A stretch of 64,000 bases of DNA from Lachancea thermotolerans CBS 6340 (lineage: Eukaryota > Ascomycota > Saccharomycetes > Saccharomycetales > Saccharomycetaceae): contig NC_013081.1 of NCBI RefSeq assembly GCF_000142805.1, positions 1,054,001 through 1,118,000 of the forward strand. The letters run 5' to 3'. The notes beneath the pieces were generated by a model. The model was not told the DNA's origin. It saw nothing but the letters and a program-made list of their open reading frames with translations, and did no database searches. Below are positions 8,815-16,932 of this stretch, piece by piece. The first letter of the stretch is position 1. Every line of letters starts with the position of its first letter. Made by a program: the position numbers and the translations under genes.

Positions 8815-10206
8815 CTAGGATAGCTGAGCAGTAGAGCCACTCTTGTCTAGCCAGCTCTGCACAGTGCTGGCGCTCAAGGTGGAGCTGAAGTCGTCGTCAA
8901 CCTTGACAACGTGGATAGTCTTGTCGGAGCCGTCGAAGATCACTGCGGCCTTGAAGCTGGAAGAGGTTGGTCTCGTGAAGTAGTCCTGAGTACCGCCGCC
9001 GCCTTGGCTGTTACCGTCGTTGCCTTGGCCGTCGTGCAAGTGTGTGATGAGTTTTTCACTGCCGGAACTCAAGATCTCAAACAGGTCGAGCTCACCGCAG
9101 CCCGTGCTCCAGCAGGAACAGGTTGAGTCACCGTATTGTAGCGTACGTGGGACCTTAGCGTTCAGCATCCAGATGGCGGGCATATCAGAGTTGTAACTGG
9201 AAGAGTAGTCGTGGGGCATCTTAAATTCAAAGACAAACATCTTGGTGGCACCGCCAAAGCCGTGTTTGGCGGGAATGTCGTCTCTGTAGTGGCCGCAAGA
9301 ACCGGAAGAAGTGTCTGAGCAGTCGACACCAGAGAAGATCATGTACTCCTTGTTAGAGGCCAAGGTCACTTGGTCCAAGGCCTGGGCGGAGCTAGCACCC
9401 GAAACACCATCGGAGGCGGCAAACGAGATGGAGTTGCCAAAGCAGGCGGACCATGTACCGGAACCGGCGGTACCACCCTGGTGGTTCATGAAAGTCAAGT
9501 TGGTGGCGGAGCCAGGGGTGTAGTAAGAAACTCTGTTCCATCCAGAACCAGACCCGGAGGAAGAAGAGCCGGAGCTGGAAGAGGAAGCGCTGGAGCTAGA
9601 AGAGGAAGAGCCTGCGGCAGAGCCAGACGAAGAAGAAGTTTGAGACGACGCAGAAGACGACGCGGAGGAGGAGGAAGATGAGGAGCTCGAGGTTTGGGAG
9701 CTTTCTTGAGCGGCAGATGAGGCTGGGGCCAAAGAAGAGGAGGTGGCAACAATGGCGGTAGCAGATGGGTTGGTAGAGGTCACTGGGGACCCGCTGGCGT
9801 CCACGTACAAAGTCGAGGTAACCTCGACGTAGGCAACAGCGGCCTCTCTCTTGTGCTCGTGATGACGCTTGGCGACATCGCAATCCTGGCCTCTCTTCTT
9901 CAATGAGGCGCCGGAGGATGGGTAGTAAACACCAAACTGCAGCAACTCTAAAGGACCTCTGAAGTGAACACTCAGTTCTTCATCTAGGGGAGTCATGGAA
10001 CCCTCGAAGGAAACGGACTCCTGGGTACACGCACATGTGGACTCGTCCATGTTGGTGACGTCCATGTAGGAGCCGGAGTACCCGACGTTGGAGTACACGA
10101 CGGCGTCGGTCTCCGAACAGTAGTAGTTTCCTCCAACGTAGTCGCAAGAAGCTGCGACTAGAGGAACGAGCGAAGCAGCTGCTGCTGCAGCCTGAGTAAG
10201 TCTCAT
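8815..10206 (-). CDS. TOS1: Tos1, secreted/covalently bound cell-wall protein
   Basis: Tos1 is a covalently bound cell-wall glycoprotein of fungi with two conserved domains (the DUF2403 and DUF2401 type) and a glucanase-like fold; in S. cerevisiae it is a target of the SBF factor. The 463-residue product (S. cerevisiae 455) begins with a signal peptide (hydrophobic, ending about VAASC). A Cys-containing N-terminal domain follows, then basic Lys-Arg pairs near residues 107-121 that resemble Kex2 sites, including HKREA. A long Ser-rich linker covers roughly residues 155-222, and a C-terminal domain carries CSCWSTGCGELDLFE. The linker gives strong simple-sequence signal on the DNA at about 9540-9740. 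Orientation and position match YBR162C. Confidence 0.93.
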   Translation of the reverse strand: MRLTQAAAAAASLVPLVAASCDYVGGNYYCSETDAVVYSNVGYSGSYMDVTNMDESTCACTQESVSFEGSMTPLDEELSVHFRGPLELLQFGVYYPSSGASLKKRGQDCDVAKRHHEHKREAAVAYVEVTSTLYVDASGSPVTSTNPSATAIVATSSSLAPASSAAQESSQTSSSSSSSSSASSSASSQTSSSSGSAAGSSSSSSSASSSSSGSSSSGSGSGWNRVSYYTPGSATNLTFMNHQGGTAGSGTWSACFGNSISFAASDGVSGASSAQALDQVTLASNKEYMIFSGVDCSDTSSGSCGHYRDDIPAKHGFGGATKMFVFEFKMPHDYSSSYNSDMPAIWMLNAKVPRTLQYGDSTCSCWSTGCGELDLFEILSSGSEKLITHLHDGQGNDGNSQGGGGTQDYFTRPTSSSFKAAVIFDGSDKTIHVVKVDDDFSSTLSASTVQSWLDKSGSTAQLS

Positions 10207-12153
10207 ATTTGGCTGAGATCTGAACTTGGGGGACTAAAAGGAGTGGTGTTGTGCTTTAAGCTGAGCTCAGTTTCAAATTAAAACTCTAAAGGAAAGAATG
10301 AAGTGGGATTGAGAGTTAATGACTACTGAAACGAAGCCTTGCGAATATCTAAAGGAATGTGGGTGGAAAGGGGCGTTGCTCGAAAAAGCTTTCCAATATG
10401 GCAATGTTACTTCGCGTTTCTTGAGTTTTTACAAGTGGCTGGTTCGAATCAAAGTCGTGAAATGCTGCGACCAGCAGAAGCGAAAGTTTAAAAACCAAAC
10501 CCAGTACGGGAAAAAACGCCTCGTAGGAACACGATCCGCAACCCCAGCGCCATGGCGGTCCGAAAAGTAATTATCCCGATTCGTGCGCACCAGCCTCCCG
10601 CCAGTGGGCGCGTGGCGCCCGCGCAACTGGTTCTGTTTCAGAAAACGCGGAAAGTGCCCTACCGCGAACTGTTCACTGTTGACTTCTTTCCCGATAGGTG
10701 CAGAAAAATTCGCATCTCAATTTTTCCTGCACGCGCTTCTAAGTAGCCGACGCGTTCGAAAGACCAGCTAATAAAACTCGAAGCCTGCGTTGCCACGGTG
10801 GATGTGGCCCGCACCTTGCGCGGTTCTTGCGCACGCACGCGCCTTTGGCCAAGCTCACGGCACGATCCTGATAAGCGGAGAGAGAACACTGCCAGTGCAA
10901 AGTCCATTTCATTACTAGATCAGGCGCCAGATCCCGCAACTGTTGTGCGTCTCCCGTGGTATTCGAGCCTTCCAGTCGTTGAGCTTGAGAAGTGGTGCCT
11001 TGCTAACCGCTAAGAATTGCGGGCGCCAGCAGCTGCGTTCGAAGGCACTAGTCTTTGCACCGTGGCCCAGTGCCTACAGAACGGCGCCTAGTATCATGAT
11101 TAGAAACCGTCCGTGCCTTGTGATTACCACATTTCCCTGCACGTGATTACTGTGCATCCTTTAACCAGCTATCTCCTCAATATTCCCGTAATGGTGTATA
11201 GTGCGGAAAACACACCGTGAGGCTGCGGACCCGTCGTGAAAGGTTTAGGTTAGTTCGCGCAGAACCCAGTTGTCTTCCGAAATAACTGAATCAGCATTTC
11301 CGAGTTAATCATGTTTTCATCGAGTGGCACTAAGAAGAGAACAAGGCTCTGTAGCAGGGCGGCTAATTTCAAATTGCGATTCATCACTGTGTACGTACTA
11401 AGTGAGTTCCGATACAAACGTAGACTACCCTGGAGAACCGTCGTTAAACCCTCAACGTTGACAAAGGGCATCTCAAACGTAAGCATGCAGTTTGACAGGT
11501 TTCAACAAAACAGAATGTTTCATGCAAAGCTTTGTTCGTCGTGCAGACAAAGTTGGAAACAACAGAGTTGTTACGTCAGAGAAGCACCTCCTAGATGTGC
11601 ATTTCGATATGCAAAACCTGCAGCTGCTACATTAGCAAGCCCGCTAGATAGGAAGTAATATTAAATAATGTCGGCCCAAGACTAACCTGCGTTTTGAATG
11701 ACCATGTGGATCGAAAACCTATGGGTTAAGAGCCGACAATAGCGAGGCTTACGCAAAAGCGATGCTAAAACGAAGATTTTGGGAAACTGCTTCGGCTTAA
11801 TGCTTAAGCGCAGCTTTAACACGCGTAAAACCTCGACCTCGGGTATCTAGTTATCAACAGCTTTGGAAGCATGCTGAGAAATGCAGATGGAGACCGAGAC
11901 TGAATTCCTGGCCTGGCTTCTTGCGAATTTTAAGTTCTTACTAGTCTTACTCCAGCGCAGCACTTGCCGGAACGTGATCGAACCCTGATAGCGTTGATTA
12001 TGCTAGCGGGAGCTACACCTCCAATACCCGGAGTTTTCGACGTTCGTACGTAGGTACTCCAATGGCAGAAAATAACACGTCAAAAGATCCAGGTCAACAC
12101 AACCTTTCATACACGAAAGTACCAGCAGTCCCTTCATAGCCCACACTCACGAC
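10207..12153. other. Long TOS1-YSY6 divergent intergenic region
   Basis: This is the longest gene-poor stretch in the window, about 1.9 kb between divergently transcribed TOS1 and YSY6. Several frames of 62-115 codons occur, the best starting at ATG 11311, but none has recognisable features and they overlap antisense. Two perfect ACGCGT boxes (MBF-type) occur at 10750-10755 and 11821-11826, and a CACGTG at 11140-11145. A GGTTCGAATC at about 10440 looks like a Pol III B box, but no tRNA folds around it. Confidence 0.55.
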
Positions 12154-12342
12154 ATGGCCGTTCAAACTCCAAAACAGCGTATTGCCAACGAGCGCTTTGC
12201 TAAGCGTAATGAGAAGAAGCTGGGCAAGGCTAAGCCCAAGGAAACCAAGGTTGAGTCGCCGCTCTCAAAGACTTGGGTCATTGTGCTACTGTTCCTCCTC
12301 GTAGGCGGTGGCATTCTGGAGCTGCTAACCTTGTTCATGTAA
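12154..12342 (+). CDS. YSY6: Ysy6, small tail-anchored ER protein (RAMP4/SERP1 family)
   Basis: This 62-residue protein belongs to the RAMP4/SERP1 family associated with the ER translocon and ribosome. The N-terminus (AVQTPKQRIANERFAK) is the conserved RAMP4-type motif. A lysine-rich middle and one C-terminal membrane helix (about 40-61) follow, giving a tail-anchored topology. The S. cerevisiae protein has 65 residues with the same layout. Its place between TOS1 and EXO5 matches YBR162W-A. Confidence 0.94.
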   Translation: MAVQTPKQRIANERFAKRNEKKLGKAKPKETKVESPLSKTWVIVLLFLLVGGGILELLTLFM

Positions 12343-12960
12343 CGCACGAGGCGACGACTGTTGTATAGATAGATTAATACAAAAAATGCATTGCAAACAG
12401 ATATAAATCACTTCGGCTAGGTACGCACCGCGAGCCGTGGACTCAATGTCATGCTTCGTGTGCACATTTAAGGCGTGAATTTTGAGTAAAGTGCAAGAAT
12501 TTATGATTTCAGCGATTCTTCCAACTTTCGTTCATTTACTCAAAATAAAATGAGCAAAACGCGTCAGGGTTCTGAAACACACATTGCGCAATGCGTACAT
12601 TAGGTAAATAAAACATAATGCATCTAATCAGTTAGGAGACCTACCAAGGACCTGCGAAGATGATTGAATCGCAGTTTCTTTACGTGCTACAATCAGGCTA
12701 TACGTTTAACAACAATGGATGGCGCCGGACTCGTAGTCAAGCTCTACTCAGAATTTGGGGAATTAAGGCCAGTATAGGAGGTCTCCAGTGGGTCTAGTCG
12801 CGTGAGGTTTGTCTGTGTCCTCTCTTTGGGCTTTCAGCATGTGACAGCAATGTTATTTCGATATTGGATAGATATTCGAAAGCCAAAAAAGCCTTGACAA
12901 AACCTTTAGCGGGCGATCTGCAAGACCCACTTCCAAAATGCCTGGGCAGGCCCTGCTAGT
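12343..12960. other. YSY6-EXO5 intergenic region with a short uORF
   Basis: This AT-rich stretch of about 620 bp has no recognisable gene. Near its right end an 8-codon open frame (12938-12964) starts with ATG and ends with a TGA that overlaps the EXO5 start codon. Whether this ATG lies within the EXO5 transcript cannot be told from sequence. Confidence 0.55.
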
Positions 12961-14619
12961 ATGACACTCAAACGATTCAGCCTGTTCGCTAGAAATATTC
13001 ATCTTCCAAAGAAGACAAACGCTGCTTCAGTGGAGAGCAATGGAAGCTTAGCTCCGACCGATGAGGAGCTAGAAGTTATAAACAGCCTTCCGCCTTTTCA
13101 GCACGCGCTACAGCTATCAAGCCAGAGCGCAACAAAGGCAAAAAGATCATATCTGGAAACAAAGCTTCCGAAAGTCCAAAAGCTGTTCAAGAGCAGCAGA
13201 GACCCCGCTTATCTTGCGTACGATTTCCCTCAAGGTCTGTCAAATCCATATGTTGACGCACATGCGCGGCCCGTGACCAACCCAGTAACTGGCGATACGA
13301 AGTACCGGGGTACCCCAAGGCTCTCGGTAACCAAGCTTCTTACAAAAAGGTGGTGTGAACTCCGTGAGACCTACGACATCTATTCCCGTATCCCGATTTT
13401 CGAGCACAGCCAAGTGAAGCAGGGACGCAAAGAGCACCAGAGACTTGAGGAAGAAGTTCATGCACCACCAGCCAATATCGAAGAGTTTGAGGCAAACTTT
13501 GAAGTCGATATACCTGATGACCCGTTTCACTCTCTCGTGGAGGACTGGTATCTCTCAATAGTGAGGCTTGTTACTCTTTTTCAGAAAGGCCAAGCCAGAG
13601 AAATACTCTGTCACGGCTACTTGAGCTCGCGGACGAGCGGTTTCGTCCGTGGGAAGGTCAAAGATGACAACGATGTTTTGGTAAGCGGAATCATCGATCA
13701 CTTAATATTGAGGCAACGACGTGCCAAGAACAACGTTCCGTCAAGTCTAACTCAAGTGCTCAGCGAAAGCGTTGACATTAATTTGGCTCAGTTTTTAAAC
13801 CTCCTTCCCTCTTTAGTTCAGCAGGCGAGCAAAGACTTTGAGATTGTGGTGAGCGATGTCAAAACAAGATCTACCAAGACAATCCCTCGGCAACAGACGG
13901 TAGTGAAGGCATCCAAAATGCAAGTAATGTATTATCGTTTTCTGCTAGAAGACTTGGGGAGAGACGCCGAAACAACATACCAGAAGTTGCTTATCAACGC
14001 GCAGCGAAGGGGCTTTAATGTTGACCAGCCTATCAACCCTGCTAAAATTATAAACTTACTGGAGATTGACCCCATGATAAGAGGTGACATGGAGCGACTT
14101 CAAAGAGGCGACCAATTAGGGTTCAAGCCCTTCGATAGCGAAGCCGAATTAAACACCTCGCAACCAGTCTACACTTTGGAAGAATTTGACGAAAAAATCA
14201 CTGATTTGCGTACAAGGCAGAAATACGAGACATTATTCACAACATGGAACACTCCAGTGACGCTACGTTATTTTGCGGCGCGACTGGCCCTTATGTATGA
14301 GAATGTGGGTCCATTGTTGTCACAAAACTTAATGATTGAGTACTATTGCGGAGACGTTAATTTCCATAATATCTCGTTTTCATTTGACGCTGAAGAGCTT
14401 GAGCGCCAGAGTTTTGATAGCGCCCAGTTTTGGTTTGGCAAGCGGGCTATCGAGCCCATAAAGCCTAACATGAAGAACCTCCAGACATACTGCAAGTACT
14501 GCGACTACGAGAGCGTATGCCTTTGGAGAAAAGAGGGCAGACAGGCATGCAAAACCCTGGGGCAAGAGCTGGTTCGCCTCTATAACGGGAATAGCCCTAA
14601 TGCAATTACTCGTGAATGA
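12961..14619 (+). CDS. EXO5: Exo5, mitochondrial single-strand DNA exonuclease with Fe-S cluster
   Basis: This is a 5' single-strand exonuclease needed for mitochondrial DNA maintenance in yeast. The 552-residue protein (S. cerevisiae 585) has a basic, hydroxylated N-terminus suited to mitochondrial import. It carries a RecB-type nuclease core with the active-site Asp in GIIDHLIL (D246) and the D-x-K motif in VVSDVKTRS (D299, K301). Four cysteines placed as in the family iron-sulphur cluster are C132 in KRWCELRE and C511, C514, C520 near the C-terminus. All catalytic residues expected are present. The location after YSY6 matches YBR163W. Confidence 0.94.
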
Positions 14620-14827
14620 CGATACCACTTTCATTCGTATTTATGAAACTACTGTATAATAATTTCAAGTAATAAATTTGCACCTTCTTTAACGACGATC
14701 ACTTACCTCAGTGAACCATAGAAGGAAAAGAATACAACCACAAGCAGAAAACGTAGTTTAAACTTCTGTGGTATATTCTTCAAGTGTCAAGTTCATAGTT
14801 AGGAGCTCGGTGTTCAAAGCACCCATC

Positions 14828-14847
14828 GGCATTCAAGTGTGAATGCG
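14828..14847. repeat. Imperfect palindrome, copy 1
   Basis: GGCATTCAAGTGTGAATGCG has arms GCATTC and GAATGC around AAGTGT. A related 20-mer lies at 15174-15193. Both copies are preceded by AAAGCACC, so the similarity extends beyond the palindrome. Confidence 0.75.
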
Positions 14848-15173
14848 TTGAATTGACAGCTATCGTCGTTTTGCAAACGAGGGTGTTCTTCCTGTCGGCA
14901 CAAGTTCGTGCCGCATGGGTTCCTCCTCTGCACATTGTTCGACGAAGAGCAACTGCTTCCCTCTATTACCAAGACCTGTAATCAGCTAGCTTCGGCGAAT
15001 CAACTGATTATAGATCCAAAGTCGTGGGAATACAATGGTATCGGCAGCGATCTGAACGAATTCAGTTTGCTGGCTATCTTCTCTCTAGCTTACAGCGTAA
15101 GAGAAAGAAGGACGCTGCTCTTTTCGCAGTAACCGGGTGGTCAACACTCGGTCTTCAGAATTGCCAAAGCACC

Positions 15174-15193
15174 GGCACTCAAGTTTGAATGCC
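15174..15193. repeat. Imperfect palindrome, copy 2
   Basis: GGCACTCAAGTTTGAATGCC has 9-bp arms with a single mismatch. It is closely similar to copy 1 at 14828-14847 and shares the AAAGCACC just upstream (15166-15173). Confidence 0.75.
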
Positions 15194-15448
15194 GCTGATT
15201 TGCGCAACCGTCATCTTTTGTGAGCGCTCTGTCATCCCCCGAGGGCCGCTCTTTCACAAATGACGCATAATAATCTTTAAATGTTCTCACTTTCAACAAG
15301 AGCGGAGTTTGTATTTAAAGATCCATTATTTACAAGTCTAAAGGCTCGAGAGCACATCACTAAATAGCATCGTAGAGAACTCTGGACCCTGTAAACACTT
15401 GCGCACTGAGTACACCAACGAAACGGGATCAGAGTGGTATCCGCTGCC

Positions 15449-15859
15449 TCACTCGTCATCTTCAGGCACGAGGGCCTTAGCATCCTCCAGTAGCTTAGTG
15501 AGCTCACCGCTTTGGGCCATGCTCACAAGAATATCACAGCCGCCAATGAACTCCTCGTTCACGTACAGCTGCGGGATTGTGGGCCACTCGCTGAGCTCCT
15601 TAATTCCCTCACGAAGCTCAGGGTCTTCAAGCACGTTGTAGGCGGCGAATTTGAGAGGGTCGACGCCCTGTTGCCCGAGCAAACTGACAGTTGCTCTGGA
15701 GAAACCACATTGTGGGAACTCGGGCGTCCCCTTCATGAACAGCACAACGGGCGCAGATTTGATGGCTGCTGTAATGGCTTCTCTAGTCTCCGAGCTCATA
15801 AAACGAGCAAAAGCGGCGGGGCGCCTGGCGAAGTTCTGCGCAACTAATCTAGCGAACAT
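15449..15859 (-). CDS. GRX5: Grx5, mitochondrial monothiol glutaredoxin
   Basis: This is a mitochondrial matrix monothiol glutaredoxin that passes iron-sulphur clusters from the Isu scaffold to target proteins. The 136-residue protein (S. cerevisiae 150) has an N-terminal presequence rich in Arg and Ala without acids (first 20 or so residues). The CGFS active site lies at 51-54, preceded by FPQ. The conserved region [15 protein letters not shown] binds glutathione. Position next to the YPL060W counterpart (with DUR1,2 and FTH1 inserted from the other track) matches YPL059W. Confidence 0.96.
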   Translation of the reverse strand: MFARLVAQNFARRPAAFARFMSSETREAITAAIKSAPVVLFMKGTPEFPQCGFSRATVSLLGQQGVDPLKFAAYNVLEDPELREGIKELSEWPTIPQLYVNEEFIGGCDILVSMAQSGELTKLLEDAKALVPEDDE

Positions 15860-16158
15860 TTGCGTGATAACCTTGTATTTTGAGGGCTTACGAGGTTGGT
15901 GTGTAATACCAAGCTCATGTGCGCAGATTTCGCATTATAGATTTTCAACTACTCGCTATCGCAGGGCAGAGAAAACGAGCTCCGGGGAAAGGGCTCGCCT
16001 CCTGAGACAATTTCAAGGGGCAAATCACGTACTGGAGCTGGCTGTATAGTCTCTTGCACATTTCGGGGTCTTATACGCCCCACAAGAGCTGCCCAATGAT
16101 ATATCATATGGTCAGAACAAGTGCACTTATACTCAGCTGCAGCCATAGTTATCATACA

Positions 16159-16230
16159 GCTCGTATGGCACAGTGGTAGCGTAGTAGATTGCAAATCTAT
16201 TGGTCCTCAGTTCGAACCTGAGTGCGAGCT
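16159..16230 (+). tRNA. tC(GCA): tRNA-Cys (GCA)
   Basis: This 72-nt cloverleaf has acceptor arms GCTCGTA (16159-16165) and TGCGAGC (16223-16229), with one T-G pair, and discriminator T at 16230. The D-arm region is TGGCACAGTGGTAGCG, the anticodon GCA is at 16191-16193, and the T-arm contains GTTCGAACC, a good Pol III B box. No intron is present. T5 runs just downstream (16235-16239, 16241-16245) provide the terminator. U73 and anticodon GCA both indicate cysteine. Confidence 0.97.
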
Positions 16231-16932
16231 GTTGTTTTTATTTTTACTTCGGAAAAAAAGCCGTTATTCTTCAAGAGCTCCCGAGAGAAGGGCTCGTGAG
16301 AGATTAGCGAGAGATTAGCGAGAGAGGCGCGTGATGTCGCATTATGGGCCCTCTACGAGCTCCAGTAACTCCTTCGGCGGAACCCGTCTATTGCCAGACA
16401 CCTGCGTCACCATTACACATTGCATACTACTCAAGAGACCTCAGAGCTCGGCATGCCCACTACTTGCCGGGTATGTCCGGCCCGTCTCTCATTATTATCG
16501 AAGGGCTCCAGTGCTAGCATTTAGGTCGACCGCTTCTTCTACCGCAAATTTGCGTTCCACCTTGGACGAAATATTCGCTCCCCGATGCCACGACGGCAGG
16601 TTGCGAGTGGTGATGAACACTTGCAGCTTCGGCGTATCTTGGGAGGCTCGTAGATAACAATCTAAAATTTGATGCTCGCGTGGATTTTGGTTTTTTGCAG
16701 TATAATCCGAATCAAAAACAGTGTACGGAGCCACTGATAATGAACCATAGACGGCAGCGAGTGAGCGCTGACGTCGACAATGGGCGTTTGAGGCCGTAGC
16801 AGGATCTTAGATAGAGGATATATAAAGGACGCAAAAGAGCTTCGAGGTCGGGGGCATGGAGTTGCCAGGACAGAGAACATCAACTCTGGTTTTACTCAAA
16901 CTAGGCACGAGACCACTCAGGTATCCAGAGAT
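16231..16932. other. DUR1,2 upstream region
   Basis: About 700 bp between the tRNA and DUR1,2. It holds a short direct repeat of AGAGATTAGCG near 16300-16322, and three GATAA cores (complement at 16495-16499; 16653-16657; 16736-16740), none followed by the G of the best nitrogen-catabolite GATAAG site. A strong TATATAAA lies at 16819-16826, about 107 bp before the start codon. No other gene was seen. Confidence 0.6.
16819..16826 (+). promoter_or_regulatory. TATA box of DUR1,2
   Basis: TATATAAA lies 107 bp before the DUR1,2 start codon, the usual distance for a regulated yeast promoter. Nitrogen-controlled genes in yeast typically have TATA boxes. The ATG at 16856 lies only about 30 bp downstream and is probably too close to be transcribed often. 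Confidence 0.6.

Larger units (their letters stand above)
14620..15448. other. Convergent EXO5-GRX5 gap with a duplicated palindrome
   Basis: About 830 bp lie between the 3' ends of EXO5 and GRX5, a wide gap for two convergent genes. A 20-bp imperfect palindrome occurs twice, about 345 bp apart, within longer similar sequence. The longest frame between the copies lacks an ATG start and I do not recognise it. This could be a decayed gene, an unannotated RNA, or an old local duplication. Confidence 0.5.

Noticed and set aside
10436-10452. Possible tRNA or Pol III gene at the B-box-like GGTTCGAATC
   Set aside because: The flanks do not form a T-stem or acceptor stem, and no A box or cloverleaf is visible.
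11265-11300. Centromere-like TCTTCCGAAATAA
   Set aside because: No AT-rich CDEII block or CDEI at the right distance, and the CDEIII match is poor. Synteny also gives no centromere here.
11311-11658. 115-codon frame in the TOS1-YSY6 gap
   Set aside because: Basic, Cys-containing but unlike any family I know, with antisense frames. Probably chance.
14908-15132. 74-codon frame between EXO5 and GRX5
   Set aside because: It lacks an ATG start and resembles no known family; only the flanking palindromes are noteworthy.
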